A DNA stretch of 64,000 bases from Pseudoalteromonas luteoviolacea (GTDB lineage Bacteria > Pseudomonadota > Gammaproteobacteria > Enterobacterales > Alteromonadaceae). This document shows, in pieces, positions 8,601 through 16,559 of the stretch. The translations under genes and the position numbers were made by a program. The notes under the pieces are model-generated. The model did no database searches, was not told the origin of the DNA, and saw only the letters and a program-made list of their open reading frames with translations. Numbering within the stretch: the stretch's first letter is position 1; every line of letters begins with the position of its first letter. The stretch covers positions 470,081 through 534,080 of the forward strand of contig NZ_JWIC01000007.1 of the NCBI RefSeq assembly GCF_000814765.1, in the 5' to 3' direction.

Positions 8601-8712
8601 TTATCAGATGCAAAAGGATAAACAGGCGTTGGTTGATGCGCTATTTGCTGATACCGGTGTTAATCTTAATCAATTTAATGAAGCACAAATGCTCGAATTG
8701 ATAAAAAGTTAA
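5614..8712 (+). CDS. SWI/SNF-family helicase with SWIM zinc finger
   Basis: 1032 residues, probably cytoplasmic. Near residue 95 a SWIM-type zinc finger is visible (CSCSNNPKCRH: CxC...CxH), a nucleic-acid or protein-binding element common in bacterial SNF2 proteins. The SNF2 ATPase follows: GILADDMGLGKT (motif I, about 593), LDEAQ (motif II), MSGTPVENN (motif III). The C-terminal helicase lobe has IIIFSQF, AGGTGLNLT and NQATDRAYRIGQ (motif VI). It translocates on DNA or remodels protein-nucleic-acid complexes; the specific target is unknown. It sits downstream of parAB but behind a terminator, so it is probably a separate unit. It is not RapA, which lacks the SWIM finger. Confidence 0.9.
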   Translation: MSSQLSKEQLLALFEEIKQEQSSQFPLSDRFLKQYFNSAMLTKAKEYLNDDQISFLEHSEDFSRIDAQVLGNYGNTFTQHIKIEQVKGTPSVEAQCSCSNNPKCRHIAAVLLKLKVDHSGGFGESFLVNDWFNELSALQQSTDLDASNVLLFVLEQRGNEVLLNPKMSPHKPDGHYPLGRVLTEKQLNAHVPPKDILESDYRLFSWVRSQNTPGHFELSGKWGFAALQQLASTKRCFFGNSRKPLQFGHMQHLHFSWQIENNDFKLVSHLSEVEQWLLIKSDPPVYLDTENMLLGRIESELSAKEIAHLHTMPTIQKDKIEAVIKRFQDIFADNVIPPPQGYENLIDKNKLVAKLSVNEREYTHLTLSLFDSAKKYSTEKQLNRCEKMLLGLGFEAQGGGFKLPVEDEVAYHWYNCEVRPYLQGKMWQVEEIQSAKKVLLPKVTLQLKRDKKHHVIGRVMFDDRQILLDWDKAPCHEVNSIANTFQYVQIAQQYYAISKGVYEELLLLKSRFSYYLSSSQFKFPLSYAKKLFELDCVESVSDDARLLDYLAELDKPINTNAAALADGQGRFTLRDYQLQGVNWLKFLNRHQLGGILADDMGLGKTLQVIAYFISQHNTLVTKPSLIVCPTSLVGNWQNEFKKFAPHLPVLTVHGSNRDKQLNQVAQARFIITTYPLLKRDLAHYSELHFDSIVLDEAQYIKNETAQISKCVKQLSAEFKLCMSGTPVENNLMELKSLLDFVMPDVLGTKQQFKQNFQLPIEKERDSKRAKELQSLIAPFILRRTKSEVVRELPAKTELIKKLEFMPEQASLYQHVQGQIETSLIDLFKEQGVESSKLAFLDALLKLRQICCHPELVDKTGAHQQSTKFKWLKEHLPILLKEGRKIIIFSQFTTVLDMISELCEEIQIPFTKLTGQTRHRDKAIARFTEGEVDVFLISLKAGGTGLNLTQADTVIHFDPWWNPAVENQATDRAYRIGQDKPVFVYKLIVANSIEQKVYQMQKDKQALVDALFADTGVNLNQFNEAQMLELIKS

Positions 8713-8828
8713 AATTATTTTGAACTAATGACTAAGTGGGCAGTCTATTATTATGCGCATTGTGAGAGTACATAGCAGTGAGCACATGTTGATTTCCCCC
8801 TTTATTAATTACATAGCAAAATTTGTAA

Positions 8829-8860
8829 TAACCAGCTCAATTGAGCTGGTTTTCTTTTTT
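8829..8860 (+). terminator. Intrinsic terminator
   Basis: AACCAGCTCAA (8830-8840) and TTGAGCTGGTT (8841-8851) form a perfect inverted repeat followed by a T-rich run. It lies in the roughly 300-bp gap 8713-9016, which otherwise shows no gene. Confidence 0.85.
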
Positions 8861-9016
8861 CTGCCCTTCAACTTCTTTTAATAAAGCGGTGTAATGTTGT
8901 GTAATGGTATTGGCTGTCATTTCTTGCTTTGTTCCACATTTGATCCACATTCTTTCACTTTAATACACTCATAGGAAAACGAAAACCAAATGAATTGGAC
9001 TTAAGGGTGGGTTATT

Positions 9017-9223
9017 ATGTTGTGCTATGAAAATACGATTTCGCAGTTAAACTTTATTGAACCACAATCGCTGTGCGACTATGATCTTATTAATGAAGTT
9101 GCAGGCTCTGAAGATTTGACAAGCATTTTAACGACATTGTTATTTGACGATACATTGTCATCAGATCTTAAAAACCAAGTGAAGCGGCAACTACGAGTGT
9201 TAAAAGCCAGTAAGAGAAACTAA
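9017..9223 (+). CDS. Small hypothetical protein coupled to a response regulator
   Basis: 68 residues, no family recognised, no signal peptide or membrane segment; acidic first half and basic tail (VKRQLRVLKASKRN). An AGGGTGG stretch precedes ATG 9017. Its TAA overlaps the ATG of the downstream response regulator by one base (TAATG), so the two are likely translationally coupled. This supports it as a real gene, possibly a modulator of the regulator. Confidence 0.65.
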   Translation: MLCYENTISQLNFIEPQSLCDYDLINEVAGSEDLTSILTTLLFDDTLSSDLKNQVKRQLRVLKASKRN

Positions 9224-9912
9224 TGGAAGAAAAAAACCACATTTTGATCGTCGAAGATGATTTTGATATAGCAGAACAAGTTATGCTGTTTTTTAAGGCT
9301 TCAGGTTTTGAAATAACGCATATTGCCGACGGTGCAGAAGTGGTGAGCTGGGTAAGAGATAACAGCCCAGATGCCATCTTAATGGACATAATGTTGCCAA
9401 ATCAAGATGGTGTTGAGTGTATGAAGCAAATCCGAGAGTTTTCCATGGTGCCCATCGTGATGCTAACAGCGAAGGTTTCTGAGTCGGATAGACTTAAAGG
9501 GCTTGAATTTGGCGCTGACGATTACGTGTGTAAGCCGTTCAGTGCGGCTGAACTTGTGATGCGCATCAAAGCAATTTTGCGCCGCTGTAGTGCCCCTGTG
9601 CTAGCTGATGCACCTGATATTGAAGTAAACGAGTCGCAACTGTTAGTATCGCTAAAAGGCCAATCACTGAGTTTAACCAAAGTAGAATTTGACGTCTTTG
9701 CCATGCTATACAATGCACCGAATCGCGTGTTTTCTCGTCAGCAAATTTTAGATCATATACAGCCAGATAACTTTGATATCTCTGATCGGGTTATTGATAG
9801 CCATATTAAAAATATCCGCAAGAAGATTAAAAATATCGAAATATCCCCCAAAATCGTTGAGTCCGTGTATGGTGCAGGATATCGATTTAACGAACAACAT
9901 ATTAATAGCTAG
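9223..9912 (+). CDS. OmpR/PhoB-family response regulator
   Basis: 229 residues. The receiver domain has the acidic pair near residue 12 (EDD), the phospho-accepting Asp in ILMDIMLPNQDG (about 52), the MLTA threonine and the KPF lysine. The C-terminal winged helix (LTKVEFDVFAMLYN, then DRVIDSHIKNIRKKI) is typical of the OmpR family. No kinase is adjacent. The nearest unpaired kinase is the TPR-histidine kinase at 12222-14258, separated by rmuC and a hypothetical gene; pairing is a guess. Confidence 0.93.
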   Translation: MEEKNHILIVEDDFDIAEQVMLFFKASGFEITHIADGAEVVSWVRDNSPDAILMDIMLPNQDGVECMKQIREFSMVPIVMLTAKVSESDRLKGLEFGADDYVCKPFSAAELVMRIKAILRRCSAPVLADAPDIEVNESQLLVSLKGQSLSLTKVEFDVFAMLYNAPNRVFSRQQILDHIQPDNFDISDRVIDSHIKNIRKKIKNIEISPKIVESVYGAGYRFNEQHINS

Positions 9913-10038
9913 ACTCCCTTTTTATATGTGCTGGCGTCGGTTAGCACATTATTTTATTTCAGTTATATTGCTCTTCTAAGTGATTGAAAGCTGACTCTGA
10001 TGTATGATTTAACTAGATTTAATTGTTAGAGTCATATT

Positions 10039-11496
10039 ATGCTTTGGACTAGTTTTTCCTCGCTGCCTTGGCAAATTGCATTTGGACTTTTCGGCTCTGG
10101 TGCAGTGTTATCCGGTTTAGTTTTTTTTATTCTCTCCTATTTATCAAAGCAACAGGCGCGCGCTTTACATGCATTGTCTCAAAGTAAAATTGAGGCATTA
10201 GAAGCGGCACATGATGAGTTGAAAGCGCAACTCGCCTCTGCACAACAGTTGCAGCTAAAAACTCATGGTGAAGCACAACAATATCAAGCTAGGCTTGCAG
10301 AAAAACATGCCCAAATAAAAGAATATTCTGGGTTATGGCAACAAGCACAATCTAAGGCGGAATTAGCCCAAAACGAAGCCCATCAGCTGGCTTTGCAGTT
10401 AACAGATATGGAAACCAAACTGGCTGAAAAGCAATTGGCATTTGACGCGCAAATAGCGCAATTGGAACAAGCAAAAAATACCTTAAAGCAAGAGTTTGAA
10501 AATGTAGCGAGTAAACTCTTTGATGAAAAAAGCCAACAATTTGCACGACATAGTCAAGAAAAGCTGCAAACGATATTAAACCCAGTACAGGGAGAGATTA
10601 AAGGTTTCAGAGATAAAATGGAGGCCATTCATAGTGAGGAGTTAAAGCAACGTGCCGCGTTAAGAACAGAGCTACTTCACTTGCAGGCAAATAACCAAGC
10701 AATGACAGATCAAGCGAGTAAATTGACGACAGCGCTGCAAGGTCAGACTAAAACTCAGGGTAATTGGGGTGAGTTGATGTTGGAAAATGTCTTAGACAGT
10801 GCAGGCCTTAGGCCGGGTTATGATTATAAACGTGAAGTCAGTTTCACGACGAATGAAGGGAAATATCGCCCAGATGTAATTGTGTATCTACCCCAGAGTC
10901 GTCATTTAGTCATTGACGCAAAAACATCTCTTAATGCATATACTCGATATGTTAACGCTCAGGATGACATAGCCGCACAGCAGGCTCTGAAAGAGCATGT
11001 TATTGCTGTTAAAGCGAGAGTTAAAGAGCTTGGAGACAAATCCTATGAGCGATTACCAGGCCTAAATTCTCCAGAAGTGGTTATCATGTTTATTCCAGTT
11101 GAATCAGCATTTGTTGAAGCGATTAAGTATGACCCAGAAATTTATCAATATGCACTTGAGAATAAGGTGTTAGTGGCGACCCCGACAACCTTATTAACCA
11201 GTTTGAACATTGTGAAACAGCTGTGGCGCTTTGAGGAGCAGAGCAAGCATAGTAAAGAGTTAGCACTACGCGCTGAGAAGTTTTACAACAAGCTCAACAG
11301 CTTTTTACACAGTTTAGAGGGCGTTGGTAAACAGCTAGACAAAGCGCAAGAAACGTATGACAAAGCACTGGGACAATTGTATTCAGGTAAAGGAAATTTG
11401 ATAAAACAAGCTTCTGAGTTTAAAGAGCTAGGGGTTTCAGTAACCAAGGAATTGCCTGAAGAGATGTTAGAAAAAGCGAAGCTAGAGCTCAAATAA
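10039..11496 (+). CDS. rmuC: DNA recombination protein RmuC
   Basis: 485 residues. A single N-terminal membrane segment (about 10-33) is followed by a long coiled coil rich in Gln, Ala and Glu (40-200). The conserved RmuC core follows, with GNWGELMLENVLDSAGL, YRPDVIVYLP and HLVIDAKTSLNAYTRY; the D...(D/E)xK arrangement resembles a restriction-endonuclease fold. RmuC limits recombination between short inverted repeats in E. coli. It is monocistronic and ends at a terminator shared with the convergent gene. Confidence 0.93.
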   Translation: MLWTSFSSLPWQIAFGLFGSGAVLSGLVFFILSYLSKQQARALHALSQSKIEALEAAHDELKAQLASAQQLQLKTHGEAQQYQARLAEKHAQIKEYSGLWQQAQSKAELAQNEAHQLALQLTDMETKLAEKQLAFDAQIAQLEQAKNTLKQEFENVASKLFDEKSQQFARHSQEKLQTILNPVQGEIKGFRDKMEAIHSEELKQRAALRTELLHLQANNQAMTDQASKLTTALQGQTKTQGNWGELMLENVLDSAGLRPGYDYKREVSFTTNEGKYRPDVIVYLPQSRHLVIDAKTSLNAYTRYVNAQDDIAAQQALKEHVIAVKARVKELGDKSYERLPGLNSPEVVIMFIPVESAFVEAIKYDPEIYQYALENKVLVATPTTLLTSLNIVKQLWRFEEQSKHSKELALRAEKFYNKLNSFLHSLEGVGKQLDKAQETYDKALGQLYSGKGNLIKQASEFKELGVSVTKELPEEMLEKAKLELK

Positions 11497-11503
11497 AAGG
11501 CAT

Positions 11504-11528
11504 AAAAAAAGGGCTTAACGCCCTTTTT
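11504..11528. terminator. Bidirectional terminator between rmuC and the convergent gene
   Basis: AAAAAGGGC / GCCCTTTTT around TTAAC, flanked by A and T tracts on each side. Confidence 0.88.
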
Positions 11529-11543
11529 GACTTATTACACACT

Positions 11544-12020
11544 TTATCTAGTACACAACGCATAATCACCATTTCTTGGTTTATCTGAGTACAGATAAAT
11601 GAATAGTGAGTTGTTTTTAACATCATTCCACACCGTACTCTTAGGGTGTGGACAAAGAGACTGCTTTATATAGCTTTTAATCTCGCTACTGGTCATTGCT
11701 AAGGGTGTAGGGATTTGAACAAACACATTCAACTCACCGTCATTAAAGCTAATTCGGCTAAGTTTCCAACTACCCATCATATATTGCTTAGAAAAGTAAC
11801 GGTCAATGCGCGTTTGGGCATCTTTACTTATTTCAGCATGCACAACTTGATTTGAATGATTGTCTACCCAGTAGTTCCATGCAGAAGCCAGTATTAAAAA
11901 GCCAGCTAATAGCAAAGACCAAAAAGGTAATACATTCTTCTTGGATCGAACTTTGTTCTTATGCCTTTTTCTTTCGGCAATTTTGACCCATTCATTGTGT
12001 TTCATTGTACGCTGTGTCAT
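11544..12020 (-). CDS. Hypothetical single-pass membrane protein
   Basis: 158 residues, family not recognised. A very basic N-terminus (RKRHKNKVRSKK) precedes one membrane segment (about 33-50, FWSLLLAGFLILASAW), giving an N-in topology with about 105 residues outside. The outer part has two cysteines (CPHP and the final CTR) that could pair. GAGGAA lies upstream of the ATG. Rightward neighbour on the same strand is the TPR kinase, 200 bp away with iteron-like repeats in between, so it may be separately transcribed. Confidence 0.75.
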   Translation of the reverse strand: MTQRTMKHNEWVKIAERKRHKNKVRSKKNVLPFWSLLLAGFLILASAWNYWVDNHSNQVVHAEISKDAQTRIDRYFSKQYMMGSWKLSRISFNDGELNVFVQIPTPLAMTSSEIKSYIKQSLCPHPKSTVWNDVKNNSLFIYLYSDKPRNGDYALCTR

Positions 12021-12063
12021 AAGTAAATTCCTCCCGTTGATGTTGCTTATTAAAACAATGCAA

Positions 12064-12124
12064 TGTGGATAAAAAATGGATCAATGTGGAGGAGTAAAGA
12101 GCTCGGATCAGTTGGGTAAAAAAT
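12064..12124 (+). repeat. Iteron-like / DnaA-box cluster outside the origin
   Basis: The 200-bp gap 12021-12221 contains TTATCCACA (minus, 12064-12072, perfect DnaA box), then GGAGTAAAGAGCTCGGATCA (12091-12110), and GGGTAAAAAATTTCC at 12114-12128. The middle element differs from the left-edge tandem repeat (reverse complement) only at transitions over 21 bp (17 identical). It could be a Rep or regulator binding site; chance similarity cannot be excluded. Confidence 0.4.
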
Positions 12125-12221
12125 TTCCTTTATTAATTCTTTTGTATTAGCTTTACTTTTTGACCCTTTAGTTGGAAAAAGCCACCTACATTGTTGTAAG
12201 TGACTTTTTGTAAGTCGTGTC

Positions 12222-14258
12222 TTATTTCAGCGGTAAAGCAATAGAAATATCTAATCCGCCTAAATGACTGCGTTTGATGTCAATTGTGCCAGACATCAAT
12301 TCTATTAAACTTTTACAAATGGATAGGCCAAGGCCAGACCCTCCTGTTGCTCGACTACGAGAACTTTCTACTCGATACAGGCGTTCGAAAAGTTTAGGCA
12401 ATTCTTCGTCAGATACAGTCGGTGATGAATCTTCAATCCGTATATTTAAATGGCTTTTATCTTGATACATCTTAAAAACGACGCGTCCTGGGCTGTCTGT
12501 ATACAAACACGTGTTTTTACATAAATTATTGACGACCCTATCTAGTTTGGGTTTATCAATATTAATGGTCGCGCCTTCTGGGATGCTGATCTCACTGCTA
12601 AATGATAGCGCGTGATTTTCCGTCATTCGCTTAATATCGTAGCTGTAATTTTGCGACAAGGTTTGCACACATTGAATTTGCTCATTGAGCGCTATGGCAT
12701 TATTTTCTGCCTGGGATAACTGATAAACATCTGTGATGAGAGAGTTAAGCTGAGATATTTTCTCATTGATTTTACTATACGCTTTGTTGTTATCTTCAAA
12801 AAGCCCATGCTCTAGCGCTTCAATATGCAGTTTCAATACACTCAAAGGGGTGCGAAGCTCATGGGAAATATCGGCCAGCATTTTCTCTTTTTGTTTTAAG
12901 TTTTGCTGATATAACTTTGCTGATAAATTCGCTGTGCGATGTTTTATAAAGTATATGTAGGTGAGTAATGAGAAAATAAATAAAGCAGACATCCCGGCGA
13001 TTAGCCAAGACTTTTGCATAAGCTTTGTATGTTTTAGCTCGCTTTGCGCCAGTGCTTTTTCTTTTTCTGAGACCTCAAGTTGCTGACGCTGAACTAGGCT
13101 ACCAATACTATTGCGATAGGTCTCAGCTTTTTGATTATTGAACTTCTCGCTTGTTGCTTTGTGGGAACTCAGTGCTTGATATATGTGAGTATATGCCATT
13201 TCCATATCACCGGTTTGTTCAGCGAGCTCGGCAGCAACCTCATGATAATGAATGGCCAAAGGACTATGACTTTCAGCATTAACCAACCTCTCCAATTCAA
13301 GGACATAGCTTTGGGCGACTTGTGGCTGCTTTAAGTGCAGATATACTTGAGATACGCTGATATGTGCGTAAATAAGCTGAATTTGGCTTTGTGCTTTTTT
13401 GGCAAAGTCTAAACTTAAGTGTGCATTTATCAGTGCTGCATCGCCTTGATCAAGCTTCATATAACTACTTGCTAGCATATGGTATGCACGAGAAAGGCTT
13501 TCATTGGCGGTGGTTTGTTTTAAGTATTTAAGCGCTTCATATATGTTGTCGATAGCAACTTGGTGATTATCTTTCTTGTAGGAAACTTGAGAAAGGCGCA
13601 GAGCACTGTCTGCAATTGCCACGATATTGCCGTCTTTTTTATCTTCCCCGAGTGCCCAACGGAAAAATATTTCGGCTTGCTCATAATCATCGAGCCTGAC
13701 AGAGATATCGCCTAAGTTATAGAAGTTACTGGCTTTAATACCGTGATCACTGCTGTCTTTCAAATAACTTTGTGCTTTGAGTTGAAATTGCATGGCTTGG
13801 GCAAGTTGATTCTTGTGGTCATACAATGTGCCCAAATTACTATAAGCCAGTCCAATGAGCGTTTTATCCTCTAACTCTTGAGCTGCTTTTAATGCCTTAT
13901 AATAATGTTCTTCCGCCTCAATGAGTCGAGACATGCGGCGGTAATTGATCCCTTTTTCATTATTAATTGTGCGTATTAGCTGAGTATCTAAATAATGATT
14001 TTGCTCAATATGATTGAGTGTGGATAGCGCTTTTTCAAATAAACCTTGTTTGCGGTAAATTTCTGCTTGAATTAAGAGTACTTCTAATGCCTTCTTTTGA
14101 GGTAGGTTTTCTAATCGCCACGGCTCTATTAAGTCGAGCGCTATTTGATACTTTCCTTGCTTCTCAAGTTGCTTTAATTCCTCAATATCTATACTCGCAC
14201 TAGCTGTTTTAGAAGATACTATGCAAGTCAAAAGCAAAGGCACAAATATTTTTTTCAT
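12222..14258 (-). CDS. TPR-containing sensor histidine kinase
   Basis: 678 residues. Signal peptide at 1-22, then a periplasmic array of tetratricopeptide repeats (about 30-390; e.g. IGLAYSNLGTLYDHKNQLAQA), a membrane segment near 417-437 (SWLIAGMSALFIFSLLTYIYFI), a HisKA domain with phospho-acceptor His in ADISHELRTPLSVL (about 470) and a HATPase_c domain ending in GGSGLGLSICKSL. It probably senses a periplasmic protein or peptide through the TPRs. No response regulator is adjacent; the OmpR-family regulator at 9223-9912 is the nearest candidate. Confidence 0.9.
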   Translation of the reverse strand: MKKIFVPLLLTCIVSSKTASASIDIEELKQLEKQGKYQIALDLIEPWRLENLPQKKALEVLLIQAEIYRKQGLFEKALSTLNHIEQNHYLDTQLIRTINNEKGINYRRMSRLIEAEEHYYKALKAAQELEDKTLIGLAYSNLGTLYDHKNQLAQAMQFQLKAQSYLKDSSDHGIKASNFYNLGDISVRLDDYEQAEIFFRWALGEDKKDGNIVAIADSALRLSQVSYKKDNHQVAIDNIYEALKYLKQTTANESLSRAYHMLASSYMKLDQGDAALINAHLSLDFAKKAQSQIQLIYAHISVSQVYLHLKQPQVAQSYVLELERLVNAESHSPLAIHYHEVAAELAEQTGDMEMAYTHIYQALSSHKATSEKFNNQKAETYRNSIGSLVQRQQLEVSEKEKALAQSELKHTKLMQKSWLIAGMSALFIFSLLTYIYFIKHRTANLSAKLYQQNLKQKEKMLADISHELRTPLSVLKLHIEALEHGLFEDNNKAYSKINEKISQLNSLITDVYQLSQAENNAIALNEQIQCVQTLSQNYSYDIKRMTENHALSFSSEISIPEGATINIDKPKLDRVVNNLCKNTCLYTDSPGRVVFKMYQDKSHLNIRIEDSSPTVSDEELPKLFERLYRVESSRSRATGGSGLGLSICKSLIELMSGTIDIKRSHLGGLDISIALPLK

Positions 14259-14378
14259 ATTTTTTCATTTTAAATCAAGACGCTCGCATCCTATGCAACA
14301 AATGTGTGACAAATATGGATCATGTAAAGGGGGTTTACAGCATAGGAGTAAGTAAAATCGAGCCCTGAAATATGCTCT

Positions 14379-14463
14379 GTTAGTAAAAATATGATTTATA
14401 GAGAAAAACACTTAGTAAAAAGTAGATCTGTTTGAGTATGGATGTTAGTAAAAAATTGATTTG
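14379..14463 (+). repeat. Three phased iteron-like repeats upstream of the TPR kinase
   Basis: GTTAGTAAAAATATGATTTA (14379-14398), CTTAGTAAAAAGTAGATCTG (14411-14430) and GTTAGTAAAAAATTGATTTG (14444-14463) match the origin iteron core TTAGTAAAA...GAT. They are spaced 32 and 33 bp, about three helical turns, so all face the same side of the DNA. A fourth, weaker copy (GTGGGTAAAAACTTGATCTT) is at 14628-14647. They lie in the 465-bp gene-free stretch 14259-14723 between the kinase start and the aceA stop codon. Confidence 0.75.
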
Positions 14464-14683
14464 AATTGAAAAAAAGGGGCGTGGTGCTTGCTACTATTGC
14501 TAACATTGCAGCAAATCCCTCATTTTTGTAGATTAAGCAGAGTGAAAAAGTGGAATTATTCACATTTAACGACATTGATGATGAAAAATGCATGGGGCTA
14601 GTATTTTTCTGATCCGTAGTGAGTAAAGTGGGTAAAAACTTGATCTTGATATCTTATACTGAGAGGTTTTACTAGTGGTAAAA

Positions 14684-14706
14684 TCAAAAAGGGCCCTATG
14701 GGCCCA
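14684..14706 (-). terminator. Intrinsic terminator of aceA
   Basis: On the minus strand GGGCCC-ATA-GGGCCC is followed by TTTTT, 18 bp after the aceA stop. Confidence 0.88.
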
Positions 14707-14723
14707 AGTTGGGATTGTGTTTG

Positions 14724-16328
14724 TTAAAATTGGTTCATGGTGTTAGCTGCACCCCCTGCTTTTAGGGCATTGTCACCACTAAAGTATTCTTTGTGCGTAT
14801 CACCTATGTTGGAGCCAGCTAAGTCTTGGTGTTTGACTGATGCTTGCTCACGACGAATTTCTTGCCTTTGAACATCTCTTACGTATGCGAGCATGCCTAG
14901 TTCACCAAAGTACCCTTCAGCCAAGATATCGGTACTAAGGGCAACAGTGTGATATGTTGGCAGCGTGATTAGGTGGTGGAATATACCTGCTTGTTTTGCA
15001 CCATCTAGTTGGAAACTTTTTACTTTTTCATCAGCCATTGTTGCTAATTCAGTTGAATCGAGTTCCGGTGCCATTAGCGCTTTTGGATCGGCTTTTGGGT
15101 CTGGGTAGGCGGAGAGATCTTTACCCTGTGCCTTGAGTGTTTCGTAAGCTTGCTCACGGAACTTCAAAGTCCAGTTGAATGAAGGCGAGTTATTATAAAC
15201 CAGCTTCGCATTGGGCACTTGCTCTCTAATGCGGTTCACGAGCTCAGCAATTTGCTCAACGTTGGGCTTTTCGGTTTCAATCCAAAGTAGATCTGCACCA
15301 GCTTGCAAGCTTGTTACACAGTCCAATACTACTCTGTCTTTTTCAGTGCCAGCTTTAAATTGGTATAACCCATTGTCTAATCTGATCGGCTTTTGCAGCT
15401 GACCATTTAACTTGATGGCCATATCCCCATCTTGTAACTGACCCAAATCATCAATAAGTTGCGTGTCCAAAAATGCCGTATATTGGCTTGCAATATCACC
15501 CGGCTGCCTAGATACAGGAATCTTTTGCGTCAGACTTGCACCCAGTGAATCCGTTCTCGCGACAATGATACCATCTTCGATACCCAGTTCTAAAAAGGCA
15601 TATCTGACGGCATTAATTTTTGCTAAAAAATCTTCATGGGGCACTGTGACTTTGCCTGCTTGGTGGCCGCATTGTTTGGCATCCGATACTTGGTTTTCGA
15701 TTTGAATCGCGCAAGCACCCGCTTCTATCATTTGTTTTGCCAGTAAATACGTTGCTTCTTCATTGCCGAATCCAGCGTCGATATCAGCAATAATTGGCAC
15801 AATATGTGTTTCAAAATTATCTATCTGAGATTGTATTAGTGCGGTGTCTTGTCCGTTTGACTGAGCACTATCAAGTGCCTTATACAAGTGGTCTAATTCT
15901 CGTGCATCAGCTTGTTTTAAAAAGGTATAAATTTCTTCGATTAGTTTAGGTACGGCTGTTTTTTCATGCATGCTTTGGTCCGGTAGTGGGCCAAATTCAG
16001 AGCGAAGCGCAGCTACCATCCATCCGCTTAGATAAACATAAGCTCCCTTTGTGGTTTTTTGATGCCTTTTGATTGCCATCATCATTTGCTGTGCTGTAAA
16101 ACCGTGCCAGCACCCTAAAGATTGCGTATATTGCTCAGGATCAGCGTCATAACGTGCCATATCTTCACGCATAATTTTGGCGGTGTACTTGGCAATATCT
16201 AACCCCGTCTTAAAGCGATTTTGTAAGTGCATTCTGCTGGCATATTCAGGGTTAATAGACTGCCAATTATGATCTTTGGTTGTACACAGGGTAGTAAAGC
16301 GGTCAATTTGAGACTGATAGTTGCTCAT
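14724..16328 (-). CDS. aceA: Isocitrate lyase (long form)
   Basis: 534 residues, the long proteobacterial form seen in Pseudomonas. It cleaves isocitrate to glyoxylate and succinate, the first step of the glyoxylate shunt. Visible signatures: IVPIIADIDAGFGNEEATY (metal-binding Asp region), AKQCGHQAGKVTVPHEDF (catalytic Cys in the K-x-CGH motif, here KQCGH), IIVARTDSLGA and LVYNNSPSFNW. ATG 16328 follows AAGGAT. It is divergent from malate synthase G, 231 bp away, so both shunt genes probably share a control region. Confidence 0.95.
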   Translation of the reverse strand: MSNYQSQIDRFTTLCTTKDHNWQSINPEYASRMHLQNRFKTGLDIAKYTAKIMREDMARYDADPEQYTQSLGCWHGFTAQQMMMAIKRHQKTTKGAYVYLSGWMVAALRSEFGPLPDQSMHEKTAVPKLIEEIYTFLKQADARELDHLYKALDSAQSNGQDTALIQSQIDNFETHIVPIIADIDAGFGNEEATYLLAKQMIEAGACAIQIENQVSDAKQCGHQAGKVTVPHEDFLAKINAVRYAFLELGIEDGIIVARTDSLGASLTQKIPVSRQPGDIASQYTAFLDTQLIDDLGQLQDGDMAIKLNGQLQKPIRLDNGLYQFKAGTEKDRVVLDCVTSLQAGADLLWIETEKPNVEQIAELVNRIREQVPNAKLVYNNSPSFNWTLKFREQAYETLKAQGKDLSAYPDPKADPKALMAPELDSTELATMADEKVKSFQLDGAKQAGIFHHLITLPTYHTVALSTDILAEGYFGELGMLAYVRDVQRQEIRREQASVKHQDLAGSNIGDTHKEYFSGDNALKAGGAANTMNQF

Positions 16329-16559
16329 GGTAAATATCCTTCGAACGAGTTGTACGCAAATTTAAAGTTGGTGCGCCAAAGCGTTTTTGTGAGAGTCGCT
16401 GCGGCTTAATTAAACACTAGAACGGCTTTTAAAATTTTTTAAATTTATAGTTGTTATTGTGGGTATATTTACTGTGAATGGGTAAAGGGGTTTGTTTTTG
16501 TACAAATTGCTTTATTTTTGAATAACCCGTTCAAAATAAATCGCACTAGGAACACTGCT

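Noticed and set aside
9773..9979. 68-codon frame overlapping the response-regulator end
   Set aside because: Mostly inside the regulator gene in another frame, no ribosome site.
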